From the NCBI GenBank assembly GCA_021613335.1, contig JAJTWR010000365.1:3042501-3106500 (forward strand): a DNA stretch of 64,000 nt. The letters run 5' to 3'. The stretch's first letter is position 1; every line of letters starts with the position of its first letter. The position numbers were made by a program, and so were the translations under genes. The notes under the pieces are model-generated. The model did not search any database. It saw only the letters and a program-made list of their open reading frames with translations, and had not been told where the DNA came from. The stretch is from Whitmania pigra (taxonomy: Eukaryota; Annelida; Clitellata; Hirudinida; Haemopidae). Of this stretch, positions 35,801 to 46,445 are shown one piece after another.

Positions 35801-36122
35801 TATTCATTACGAACAAGATAATATTTTCTTCTAGGAACGCGTACGAAAGCTTCAGATGTTGCAAGAGCAGCAGAGTAGGTTGGATGTTGTTGAGCGGCAG
35901 AATCAGTTATTAGTCGGGAAGTCAGAGAATCCAAAAAACACGCAACTCTATCGGGACAAAATCAACGATTGCAACGAAACAACGACAGCAATGACTTTTG
36001 GATCCAACAACAAAATGGACGCTCGCTGTGACTCAAGATTGAATTTGGAAAATCAGAAAGCCACAGTGGATGATACAACGTTACAGATTTACACGAGGCA
36101 CATTTCACTTGAAGAAGTTTAG
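26646..36122 (+). CDS. orphan pentameric ligand-gated ion channel without Cys-loop cysteines
   Basis: Nine exons, 26646-26770, 27385-28096, 30645-30773, 31399-31596 (31384 possible), 33754-34011, 34687-34842, 35189-35368, 35599-35646 and 35835-36122, give 697 residues with every junction in frame. Residues 1-279 are polar, with His/Asp-rich tracts and a Lys/Glu-rich region likely to form a helix; no signal peptide is visible. The ligand-binding domain follows (VYMRVIFLKIGEIDT, QARWREP, DKYWNPKLY, then FPFDTQ at 383-388). The two cysteines that normally flank FPFD are Glu and Leu here. The pore has four membrane segments (about 464-487, 495-517, 527-550, 564-586). M2 starts NRLQLSFILLL, placing Leu at 9'. 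The M3-M4 loop is only about 13 residues, as in bacterial members. A 111-residue charged tail follows M4. Ligand and ion selectivity are unknown; no PAR-type anion motif precedes M2. Confidence 0.88.
26810..26892. repeat. (GAT)n microsatellite in ion-channel intron 1
   Basis: A GAT run directly downstream of the first ion-channel exon. Confidence 0.9.
27206..27330 (+). repeat. dispersed repeat, 'TTTATATAGCGC' family
   Basis: This stretch has the order ATATATAGCTCCATATGCATAGC, an internal ACCATTTATATAGG, then GCTGGGTTTCGAACACGACAC. The same order occurs at 48361-48492, 53309-53437 and, inverted and shorter, near 39130-39190. It is a multi-copy interspersed repeat of unassigned class. It lies in ion-channel intron 1. 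Confidence 0.6.
29179..29311. repeat. 57-bp compound repeat, two copies, within an ATC/GTC-rich stretch
   Basis: The block TCATCATCATCATCGTTATC, continuing GTCATCTTGATAGTCGTGATCGTCGTAGTC, is present twice in tandem inside ion-channel intron 2, then grades into simple ATC/GTC sequence. Confidence 0.8.
29434..29545. repeat. about 29-bp tandem repeat, four copies
   Basis: Four tandem units close to TTCATTTATAATAATTTTTT, each followed by CTTTAAAA-like sequence, in ion-channel intron 2. Confidence 0.8.
31262..31378. repeat. (AGT/AAT)n-rich stretch before ion-channel exon 4
   Basis: Trinucleotide-rich sequence (AGT, AAT, ACT, AAC) fills the end of intron 3, so the acceptor of exon 4 lacks a clean pyrimidine tract until the TTCTCAGTGCCCAG just before 31399. 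Confidence 0.8.
31614..31941. repeat. (ATGT)n tetranucleotide microsatellite, about 330 bp
   Basis: A nearly pure GTAT/ATGT array starting 18 bp after the donor of ion-channel exon 4, with two single-unit slips near 31783 and 31866. Confidence 0.95.
33164..33561 (-). other. unidentified minus-strand open reading frame nested in ion-channel intron 4
   Basis: A minus-strand frame is open from a possible acceptor (AGTACAG|GATGCG, exon start 33561) to a stop at 33164, about 132 codons. It begins CDEAIESFNALGNWGG and continues with Ser/Lys/Arg-rich sequence. A strong donor consensus (CAGCAG|GTAAGT) lies inside it at 33457, so a 104-nt exon (33458-33561) is an alternative reading. Base composition is clearly less AT-rich than the surrounding intron. 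I do not recognise the family. It could be an exon of a nested gene, a retrocopy fragment or a transposon remnant. Confidence 0.3.
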
Positions 36123-36179
36123 CCTCTCATATGACCTTTTAATGTTTGTGACTTTTAAGAATTTATCTCGATTTGCGTG

Positions 36180-36185
36180 AATAAA
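36180..36185 (+). terminator. polyadenylation signal of the ion-channel gene
   Basis: AATAAA lies 58 bp downstream of the stop codon. Confidence 0.6.
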
Positions 36186-37155
36186 TATACACATTGTAAT
36201 ATGGATATAACGTATATAAATAGTTAACTTTCAAATTGATTATTTTGATAACTCTCTTTGTTTTCAAGTTGGTGTTTTAGGTCGAAATAAATTTTCCGTG
36301 TCGAAGACAAGAAGTATTGGAAACAATTAATTTTTGAAAATTGTTCTCCATAAGTTTCATTCTAAAAAATTTAGTTGATGAAATAAGTGAAAAAATAAGT
36401 AAATTTTTGTAATGTTCAAGTTTAAGATTCAAATTAAATTCGAGAAGTAAATTACAATTCCAACAATAATTGTCCTCAGAAAACTAAGAACAAATTAACA
36501 GGTAACTGACGTTCCTCATTAACTTTTGTTGCCATCAATTAGGACTGTTTCAATTACTTCATGCTGCTTTCATGGTGCTTTCATATTTAAGGTGTTCTTA
36601 GTCGTTGATGGTTTGCAGCGCCGCCGAGAAGGGACCCGGTAATTATTTGGGACCCGCCCTGATTTTAAACATAATTTTGTTATGATTTCCAATTAACAAA
36701 TTAACAACTAACAATAGGGTCCTGCGACCACTGTGACAATGTGACGATGTGACTGTGTGACCACTAACCAGAAATTTCTGTCAGCAGTCCTGATGGTTTA
36801 TAATTGAAAGTAACGACTAACATGGAAGGCAATCATGTTTTGTGTCGTTTGCTGGATTGCAACGCAGTTCTGACTAATTTAAATGATCAAGATAAGGAAT
36901 AAAATAAACCTGTAATAAATAACACCATAAAAACTATACCAATAGACAAATAGTAATATGCAGTTAAATAGATAAAATAAACAAATAATGAATAGCATAA
37001 ACATTCACAACCAATTGAATGCAAGTATGTTGTTTTGGCATGCCGTTTCAACCTTTCATAACAAATCTTTCACTGTTATCTAAACTGATCGCAACATGAG
37101 ACCTTCATCAAGTGGCTCTTTCCTGCTGCAAGAAATGCTATTGTTGTTATTATTA

Positions 37156-37190
<35 letters not shown>

Positions 37191-37396
37191 TATTTTATAT
37201 TATTTTAATTATTAATTCATTCCAACCAAAAAGAGGGTCGCAAAATATTCATTAACACAAATTACATGTAGTTGGTTGGTTTGTAGGTATAGAGTGGTCA
37301 GAAAAAATTTGAACTCATTTAATTGTTAGTTTCTGAGATCTGTGGTAGATATACCGCAGCTTGGAACCTGGAGCTGAGGATATCTGAGGGCGGAGA
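36186..37396. other. intergenic region between the ion-channel gene and the hAT element
   Basis: AT-rich with an ATT run at 37141-37190 and a small GC-richer patch at 36618-36660 (GCGCCGCCGAGAAGGGACCC). No exon is supported. Confidence 0.5.
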
Positions 37397-38655
37397 GTTC
37401 CAGGTAGAGCTGGGTTCAAGTAAGTAAGTACTTAAGTACTTAAGTAAATTTTGTACTTATTACTTACTTAAGTAATTTTTGGACGACTTGAAAATTATAA
37501 GTAATATTGCCAGATGATTACAATGCAGATTTTGTTGACATGGTGAGTGATACTATTTCAAAAGTCGGAGCAATTGTCAAGCTGTTCATAAAGAACCCCC
37601 GAAAAATGACTGCTTGCAAAAGAACTGTGAAAAGGAATTGGGAAAACACTTTCTCTGCTCTTGGACATCAAAACTAACTAGATGGAACTCATTGCTTAAG
37701 ATTGCTCAAACGATTCTTGGAAGCCAGGACACCCATTGACAATACATTGATAGAGCTCAATCTAGGATCAAAATGCTTGACAGAGGATGAGGTTGCAGTT
37801 GTGAAAGACTTGGCAGAAAGTCTAGAAATAATTGAGGTTGGTGCAACCGCTCTTTGTAGACGTGACGTCACAATTTCAAAGAGTGAAAAGATTTTTGAGT
37901 ATGTTCTCAAAAGCTGACAGAAGAAACAGAAGCTATTTCACAGGAATTATTGACAGCTGTCAATGACAGAACTGAATCAAGGAGAAATAAAGACATTTGT
38001 GGCCTTGTGAGATATATAGAGGCTCCAGACAGTTATGAGCATGTGGTCGAGTTTTCACTCTTAGGTTATCCAAAGAAACGAGAGCCTGCCGAATTGGCAA
38101 TAAATGTTCTTTCACGGCCTTTTCCCTATGGTTCTATTAATGAGAGTGCTGAAAATTTTAAACATAACATAACATCACTAAGGAACCCCTATGAAAAAGT
38201 CCAAAGTAGAAGAGCTCAATGACATTTTATGCCAGCCAGAAGATCAACATTTGGATTGTGCTCAAGAAAATATCTTAACACACATTAAGAAAGAAATGAA
38301 ATTTTACGAAGCAACAAAGGAATGTCCCAAAATCTTGAAAAGCTTGAAGTCTTGTCTAAACTCACTTCCACCCTCCTCTGTTGAAGCAGAAAGGTGTTTT
38401 AATGCTGCTGGACTGTTTATTTTAAAGTTGAGGTCATCGTTAAGTGATGAGACGATTGATTCTTTATGCTTTGCATTATCAAATAATTTTTCTTTATAGA
38501 TGAGTTATAAATAAGGCAATTAAAATTTGGTATATTGTCTCTAGCTACTTTTAAAAAATTACTTGAATTACTTAATTGCTTAAGTCATTTTTTAAAAATT
38601 ACTTGTTACTTAAATATTTTTTTTAAGCTTGCTTGAACCCAGCACTAGTTCCAGG
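37397..38655 (+). mobile_element. hAT-family DNA transposon, decayed, with intact 8-bp target-site duplication
   Basis: The element spans 37405-38647 and is flanked by a perfect 8-bp duplication GTTCCAGG (37397-37404 and 38648-38655), the size expected for hAT insertions. Terminal inverted repeats read TAGAGCTGGGTTCAAG on the left and TAGTGCTGGGTTCAAG on the right strand. Subterminal DNA holds multiple ACTTAAGT-type motifs. Inside are broken transposase pieces (37702-37917, 37950-38222 and 38191-38499). The last contains the C-terminal hAT dimerisation signature SSVEAERCFNAAG followed by KLRSSLSDETIDSL. The N-terminal DNA-binding and most of the catalytic domain are missing, so the copy cannot move on its own. 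Confidence 0.9.
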
Positions 38656-38802
38656 GTTTCACAATTCGATTGGTGAAGAAATGGAGCCCGTGAGTGGTGG
38701 AGCATTTGTCCAAAAATCGAGATCAGATATGAGGTTGCAGTTTAACAATCAAACTGAGGGCTCTATTTTGTAATTTTATCGGTTCTGACTTGCCCTATAT
38801 TA

Positions 38803-38930
38803 TCATTATTATCAATATTATCACGATTATCAATATTATCACGATTATCAATATTATCAATATTATCACGATTATCACGATTATCAATATTATCAATATT
38901 ATCACGATTATCAATATTACCACTATTTCT
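38803..38930. repeat. TATCAATATTATCACGAT minisatellite
   Basis: Tandem 9-bp-based units (ATTATCAAT and ATTATCACG) arranged in a mixed order. Confidence 0.85.
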
Positions 38931-39129
38931 ATCGAAATTTAGAAATTAAGTCACAAAGAAATAGTTTATCACTGTGCAGTTATACTAAGCCAAGACTCGA
39001 ACATGAACGTCTTTATTACATTTGCTTTGAGTCAATCTGACAACGTCAAGAATCAAGAAATATTTCTAAATGGTTTATATAAATGGATTGCGTTCCTGCA
39101 TCTAATGGCATAATGATAACGCTCGAAAT

Positions 39130-39190
39130 ATGTTCGCAACCCAGTCTGCGCCTCTACAGCCCTCGGGTAGGGGCGCTATATAAATGGTAG
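39130..39190 (-). repeat. inverted short copy of the 'TTTATATAGCGC' repeat
   Basis: Read on the minus strand it begins CCATTTATATAGCGCCCCTA and ends near TGGGTTGCGAAC, matching the right half of the family seen at 48.4 and 53.3 kb. Confidence 0.5.
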
Positions 39191-39401
39191 AACGATTAAA
39201 AAATCACATCAGCTCTCAAAAAATTGGCAAAATTCAAATAAATATACAAATAACTGCAGTTAGTGCTTTTATAACTTAAAAAGGAGGCAATGTGGCAAAA
39301 CATTTGAGACACTTGTTTTGTTGGGCCTAACTTTCCGGGTGACATTGTAAGTTGTTAAATAATAGAAATCAATTAATGAATTGTTAATATTAATATTGAC
39401 A

Positions 39402-39497
39402 AATATTATAAATAACAATGATTTCTGTTGAGCCTTTTAATATTTAAGTAAATATTATAAATAACAATGATTTCTGTTGAGCCTTTTAATATTTAAG
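39402..39497. repeat. 49-bp tandem duplication
   Basis: AATATTATAAATAACAATGA, followed by TTTCTGTTGAGCCTTTTAATATTTAAG, occurs twice in a row with almost no difference. Confidence 0.85.
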
Positions 39498-39689
39498 ATG
39501 AAATAACTTGTAAAAGGTTTTGACTTGCTTTGCATCGTTGATTCATTAAAACCCATTGATTGAGCATCTGTTACGAGGTTCAATAACAGTCCACAGTTTT
39601 CTGTTCAAGTTGATGATTAAGTATCTCCAAGGCTATGAAGGTAACTTCTATGTAACTGTTTCTTGTTAATTTCTTAATTGTACAACCTA

Positions 39690-39919
39690 CATATTTAATA
39701 CTGTAAATTAGCTCGGAGATTAAGGCTATAATTTTAAATTTTTTAACATTTTAGTTATTTGGTATTATTACAAAAAACTCGAATGTTTTCATTTTACGGC
39801 TGAACATATTCAATACTGTAGATTAGCTTGGAGATTAAGGCTATAATTTTAAATTTTGTAACATTTTAGTTATTTGGTATTATTACAAAAAAAAAACGAA
39901 TGTTGTCATTTTACGACTG
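39690..39919. repeat. 115-bp tandem duplication
   Basis: Two adjacent copies (39690-39804 and 39805-39919) of a block starting CATATTTAATACTGTA / CATATTCAATACTGTA and ending TTTTAC(G)ACTGAA. They differ at a few positions and in poly-A length. Confidence 0.85.
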
Positions 39920-40375
39920 AACTTATTGTTATTAAATTTGATTACCACACACTTTATTAAATAATATTTAAAATAATTGCATTTACAAACTTCATTTCCA
40001 ATCTTTATTGTTATTAATATTGTGATCAGTTATCAGCAAACACTAAATATTATAATATGTTACGTAAACTATTTACATAATAAATACCAATAATGAACAA
40101 TTTTATAAATATTAAAGTGGAAATTTTTGAAGAAAAGAAATCTTCTGCAATGCATCATCTTCATAATTGTTACAAAAATCATCATCATCATTATTTCTCA
40201 ACAACAAGGGAATGATTTGAAAGCAAAACAGGTTTAAATAAGCAGTGTCATTAAATATTAATGCTTTATAAGTAATTCGTAAATATTAATAATAATGCTA
40301 ATTTGTAAATAACTGTCATGGTTAACATTCCAAAACAATTAAACATTAAGAACTCAATGCAATAATTACAAATAG

Positions 40376-41779
40376 GATTCTGAAAAGCATCCAGCCTTAA
40401 ATTTCATCCACATTCCAATAAAGTCTCCTCTGACTTCCGAGGAAAGCATCATGAAATACAGACAGGACAGGTTCCGGTTTTTTCAGGATAGAAATGCAAC
40501 AGGTTTGTGATGTTGTCGATTATATAATATTAGCTAACTGATATTTACAACGTATCAGAATGTTGAATTAATAGCTGAATATTTCTTAAAAATTGATTTA
40601 AAAACAATACATAAATAATCAATTAAATACTAACGCTTGCTTAAACGATTATCGATGTCCAGACAACTCAAAAGCCCAAATACCCATTTGCATCCTTAAG
40701 TACCTCAATCCTTAAACACTTAACTTCTGTTTTTCAGTTCCGTCAACTGAATACTTGCTCTAATAAACTTATTAATTAACTACTAATTAATTGCTAATTT
40801 GTGGACTCCCGGGTTATTTCAATATTGCCAATAATAATAGTAATAACCAACTCTGTAAAATAATAATATAATTAGTAATAATTTTATAATATAATAATTC
40901 TATGATATAATAATATTAATCACGTCAAACTAGGTCTGGGTGAAAGGGGGGATCCATCCTATCTGGATGGCGTGGACCAAGAGACCATCATGAATGTTGT
41001 CAAGAGGGAAAAGTTCAATAAGTTACTTAGCGATCGGATGTCGCTTGACAGAAGTTTGCCTGATTACAGGATTGAGGAGTTGGTTGATTGAATGCGATCT
41101 TTACGAAATAGCTTTTACAAGTATTATTACATTCGAACTATCATAATTTAAATTATTATCCACTTATTGATAAAGGTAAGTATATCACAAAGTTACCAAG
41201 ATTTTAAAATCTTGATTTCAGATGCAAATCACTGAAATATCCTGCAATACTTCCAAGAGCCAGCGTCATCATCGTCTTCTGCAACGAAACCCCTTCAGTT
41301 GTTCTTAGAACAGTTCACAGCGTCGTGAACAGAACACCTCCACAATATCTTCATGAAGTCATTCTTGTTGATGATGCCAGCGACCGAGGTTAGTTAGTTA
41401 GTTAAATAAAATTTAAGGTCATCGTAACAGATAACAGTTCTTGACAAGTTACAGTTAATCAATCATTCACAAAAAAATTATTAAACTTATCTAAAAATAT
41501 TCTGTCTATAGTTATAGACTATATATATACAATGAAATCTTTATATCTTTTATTTCCTGGTAGACGATTTAAAGTTTCAAGTAGCAGATCATTTGAGAGA
41601 AGCCTATCCAGATGGGATAGCAAAACTGATCAGATCAGAAGATAGATTGGGTTTGATCCGAGCGAGGATGAGAGGAGCTGTGGAAGCAGCTGGTGATGTT
41701 TTGGTTTTCCTCGATGCTCACTGCGAAGTCACCTTCATGTGGTTGGTGATTGATTATTCCCTTGGTTGAACGCCTGTTC

Positions 41780-41829
<50 letters not shown>

Positions 41830-41909
41830 TTATTATTATTATTATTATTATTTATTATTATTATTATTATTATTATATTATTATTATTATTATATTATTA
41901 TTATTATTA

Positions 41910-42007
<98 letters not shown>

Positions 42008-42107
42008 TATTATTATTATGTATTATTATTATTATTTATTATTATTATTCTTATTATTATTATTATTATTATATTATTATTATTTATTATTATTATTATT
42101 ATTATTC

Positions 42108-42185
<78 letters not shown>

Positions 42186-45100
42186 GTTATTATTATTCTT
42201 ATTATTATTATGTTATTATTCTGTTCAAATGTTTTGTTCACTTGCACTTTCAAACATCTTCTAAGCTCACGATTATTATTAACTCTTTGCTCTAACTGAT
42301 AGTAATATTATGTTTGCATTTGGCAAACGCAATTGCGTAAAATGTTTTTATATACATATAAAATAATATATCCTCCCAGATGTAATTGATAAAATTGTTT
42401 TCTGAGATTACTTATATGGAGTTTGCATTAGGAGGCTCTAATTTAACTTGAGTTAAAACTCCATTTAGATTAAATTGTATCGATGAAAATGTAATAATTT
42501 GACATTGAAAAAAAGAGAATTGTTAATTTAAAATTTAATTTAATGTGTTACATACCGATTTAGGTTGGAACCTCTTCTGAACAGAATACAAGAAGACAAA
42601 ACAGTGGTTGTGTGCCCCCTCATTGACCTCTTATGCACCCAAACTTTGAGGTTTTCTAGAAATGGCGGTGGAAGTGCAGGAGGATTTGATTGGAGTTTGT
42701 CTTTCGATTGGATTCCAATACAAGCGAAAGAAATGATGAGAAGGAAAAATGAAACTTTTCCAATAAAGTTTGAAACTTTAACTTAATTGCATTAGGAGGC
42801 TCTAATCTGCATCTAATATCGTAATTTAAAGTTAATGAAAAAATTAAAACAGAATAATTGAATCTTTTTAAAAATATGCAAATTTAATAAAAACATAAAG
42901 AGCCTTGTATTAAGGACATGCCATGAACTTGGTTAAACCATTAACCTTCCGAAGGTCACCAGCCATGGCAGGTGGTCTGTTTGCAGTGGATCGGCAGTTC
43001 TTCTTCAGACTGGGTGGCTACGACATTGGCATGCATATCTGGGGAGGTGAGAACACTGAAATGTCGCTCAGGGTAAGGGGTACTTTTATTCTGCAGTAGC
43101 CTTTGTTAAATTCGGCACCCCGTCATAATAGCCCGGCGACAAAATAGCCCCGTCAAAATAGCACCATCAAAACATAAAGCTCATTTCATTTAATCAAATT
43201 TGAAATAAGTTATAGGTTAATGTATCAACTCTTATAAATATTTTTTTTAAAGATACATTGACGGGGATGGTTTGACGGGGCTATTTTGTCGCTGGGCTAT
43301 TTTGACGGGCCACCGTTAAATTCATGTTAAGTTCTGTTGATGTATTTCTTTATTTAACAATTTTAGTGCAGTGATATTTGATAAACATTGTTTATCTCCT
43401 TTTAAGCATTTTGCTATAGAAATTAAAAAGTGTTATGAAAATAATATGTGCTGTTTTATAATTGCTATTACTATTAATATATTATTAACTTAGCAACTGC
43501 ATTTAAACACAATAATATAATTATAATTTATTCCGTGTGGAAACGGATGGAACTTGTTACAGCAATTTATGATTTAAAAAGTACTTTAATAATTTTATTT
43601 TGCAAGGAATTCAAATTGTGTTAAAATATGTTTTGTTTTTAAGACTTGGATGTGTGGTGGATCGTTGGAGTTCATTCCGTGCTCCAGAGTTGGTCACCTT
43701 TACCGATCTGCCTTTCCATATTCCACTGACAGCAAGTTATCAATTCCACTTAACAATTTACTTTTAAATATTATTAATGAGTATGATATTAAACTACATT
43801 TACTTTAATTTAATTTAATGTTTGCTCATAAATTATTATAATTATATTAAACAAAATTATTTCTGATCATGTTTGGAATTAATTTCATTTCAGCTGTTCA
43901 AATTTCTTATTTAATAGATAACAATTTACGTTCAAATTTCTTATTTAACAGATAAAAATTGGTACATCAATCCAAAAAGGGTGGCTGAGGTTTGGCTGGA
44001 TGAATACAAAAGAATATTTTATCTTCATAGACCGGAACTCAAAGTTAACTAATAACCATTTACTTAATTATTAAACAGCACAGTATTTTTGAATTGTAAT
44101 CCTAGAAAAAATATATTAAAGAATATTCATTAAAATTTCAGATTCTTGATGCTGGAAACCTGAGCGAGAGAATAGAACTGCGAAATAAACTAAAATGCAA
44201 GTCATTCAAATGGTATTTGGACAACGTGTTTCCTGAACTTTTTGTTCCTGATGAAAATGTTCGTGCTTACGGAAGTGTCAGTAATCCATTGTTACATGCA
44301 TTATTACATTATTGCTTTATTCCACTTAAGTAACTTTAATTATTTTAATAATTAACTATAATTTTCTTAATATTGTTAAACTTTTAATATTAATATCTCA
44401 TTTCTTCTCCAAAAAACCTAAAATTCTGTAAATGCAAGGTTTATATTTATCTTCTAAAAAAGAACAATTAATAATTTGAAAGATTTGTTTAAATGGCTGT
44501 ACAAAAATTTAAGTACAAAGATTGAGCTTAATAATTATTAAACAAAATAGATCTCAAAGCACATCTCAACTACCCAAATGATGAAGAGCAATTACAAGCT
44601 TTAAGTTAAACAATTTTCTCATTGAATTAGTGAACAAGAACAATTACTAAATACTATTAAATTAAATATTTATTAAATCAAGATAAAAGTAATATTTAAT
44701 ATAAATTTACAGATTTGCCTTCGATTTGGAAACAAATGTTGGGATTCTCTAGGAAAAGACTCGGGTTATTCCTCGTACACAATTAGTCTTTTTGATGACC
44801 AACAGGGCACCAGTCTTAATCAGGTCTGCATGGAATCACAAATAAATTCAAACAATTGAAGTCATCATGGGCTAATTAGAAGCAAATAAATTAATAGTAC
44901 AATTTATAATTAATTAATTAAAAACAAATATTACAATTTAAGTATTTATTAGTCAAGCTAAATGTAACATTTGATTGAGCACGACTAATTAATCTAAAAA
45001 AGATAACTTTTTGTGACAAATAAAATTTCATAAACATTATTTGAATCAATCAATTAATTACTAATATTAATTAACCAATTACTTATGTAATTATGTTAAA

Positions 45101-45698
45101 TAGTATAATTGTAACTACTTAATTCTTTAACTTGTTGATACAATGGTATATTGATGAAACGACTGTTTAACTTACTATTTAAGTTATTATACATTTTAAA
45201 TTCATTGCAGTTATTTTCGCTGGACAAAGAAAACAAAATCAGAAAAGAAAACAGATGTCTCATTGTCGTTGAACGAAAACATAGATCAGATGTTGTAATG
45301 GAAAAATGTTCCACAAATGACGGAATTCGTGTGGATTACTTCAAGGTTCAGATTTTTTTTAGTTATATCGGATTGTTTAATATCTATCAAATAATGATTA
45401 TTAATAAGTTTAAAGCAAATTGATAACATAATGCCACATTAATTTTAAATTTAAAGGTAATTAAGATAATTGTTAGGCATCATGTAACATTTTATATTAC
45501 TAAACATATTAGTTGATTTTACAACATTATTTAAATCGTGTTAATTATGCATCCAAGGATTCCGGTTTATTAATGTTGGAGAATGACAGGTGCTTTGAAG
45601 CAGTCTTCAGCAAGAAGTGGAAACAACATACACTAGTGGTTTCAACGTGTGGTTTGAAAGATAATCAGATATGGAATTTTCAAGTATTTGTGGGATGA
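40376..45698 (+). CDS. GALNT: polypeptide N-acetylgalactosaminyltransferase (GalNAc-T), 5' exon(s) not found
   Basis: Twelve in-frame exons encode 561 residues to the stop: 40376-40502, 40934-41078, 41222-41388, 41564-41741, 42564-42767, 42955-43072, 43644-43731, 43952-44043, 44142-44276, 44713-44823, 45211-45345, 45513-45698. The exon ending at 43731 uses a GC donor (ACA|GCAAGT). Family signatures, in order, are [26 protein letters not shown] (the metal-binding DxH), [39 protein letters not shown] and [10 protein letters not shown]-terminal ricin-type lectin domain carries cysteine pairs and a QxW motif (DNQIWNF). The enzyme would start mucin-type O-glycosylation in the Golgi by transferring GalNAc from UDP-GalNAc to Ser/Thr. 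The N-terminal type II membrane anchor and stem are not visible. Which GalNAc-T subtype it is cannot be told. Confidence 0.93.
41779..42216. repeat. (ATT)n microsatellite, about 440 bp
   Basis: A long ATT array with phase slips, about 40 bp after a GalNAc-transferase donor. The open frames through it (poly-Ile, poly-Tyr, poly-Leu) are artefacts. Confidence 0.95.
43106..43322. mobile_element. MITE with long inverted repeats and 7-bp target duplication
   Basis: The element at 43113-43315 (203 bp) is flanked by TTAAATT on both sides (43106-43112 and 43316-43322). Its ends are inverted repeats of about 55 bp made of GTCAAAATAGCCCC-type units (left starts CGGCACCCCGTCATAATAGC, right strand starts CGGTGGCCCGTCAAAATAGC). 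It has no coding capacity and lies in a GalNAc-transferase intron. The same unit forms an array at 48030-48192. Confidence 0.8.
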
Positions 45699-45755
45699 AA
45701 GACAATTTCATTTTCATGATAAAAATGTAAACAAAATTATTAATTGATCGGTTTA

Positions 45756-45761
45756 AATAAA
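45756..45761 (+). terminator. polyadenylation signal of the GalNAc-transferase gene
   Basis: AATAAA lies about 58 bp after the stop codon. Confidence 0.6.
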
Positions 45762-46445
45762 ACCATTTTGTCAAGAACAAGAAAAACCATTTTACTTTAC
45801 TTTTTAATTCATTGATTTGAGCTTTTTTTAGTTTGCAAAACCAAAAATAATAACTTCAAAGTCAAGTACATCGTAACTTAGATCGAGATTGTTCGGTACA
45901 ACAAAATTTCCCTCAATCTATCTGTTCCAGTGATCCAGTATTCCACTTCATACTGTCGACATGGATATCGCAGGAATTCTCATCCTCCTCACAACAATGA
46001 AGTCCTTACAGATTTCTTGATGTTTAAAACAAACATTCATGACATCGACTCGAGAAAATTTTTATCATTCCATTCTCTCGTGAAGGGGTTTTGGTAGATC
46101 GATTAAAAACGTACCTCCGAATCGTATCTGGATACTTAAGTCACTCAAACGATTGGCTAATTAGCATTTAGCAAATTTTTATCAACTAAAATAAAGTATG
46201 AATCGATTGGAGGAGAATATACAATGTTAACGCCCGTTCATCTCTCATTCTAAACAAATGATGAAAAATCATCAAAATTGGGTTCAAATGCGCGAAGATT
46301 TTGGTTTTTTAAGGTGAACATTTATTATAATTAAAAACAAATGGTCAGGAAACACATAAAATTTTACAATATTTAAGTTATTTAGCAGTTTTACATAAAT
46401 TCTTAGAAATTTCATGTTAACGTTTTTGTTGATTTTCAAGACTCT
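45762..46445. other. intergenic region between the GalNAc-transferase and the microexon array
   Basis: No exon is supported. A 19-codon plus-strand frame at about 45961 (starts MDIAGILILLTT) looks hydrophobic but stops at once. Confidence 0.45.

Larger units (their letters stand above)
38656..40375. other. repeat-rich region upstream of the visible GalNAc-transferase exons
   Basis: Contains a TATCAATATTATCACGAT minisatellite (38803-38930), a tandem 49-bp duplication (about 39402-39497) and a tandem 115-bp duplication (39690-39804 and 39805-39919). The N-terminal membrane-anchor exon of the GalNAc-transferase should lie here or in adjacent DNA, but I could not identify it. Confidence 0.5.

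Noticed and set aside
41750..42299. Poly-Ile / poly-Tyr / poly-Leu frames resembling membrane segments
   Set aside because: Reading of the ATT microsatellite inside a GalNAc-transferase intron.
45961..46020. Short hydrophobic plus-strand frame starting MDIAGILILL, considered as another signal-peptide exon
   Set aside because: It reaches a stop after 19 codons without a usable GT donor in frame.
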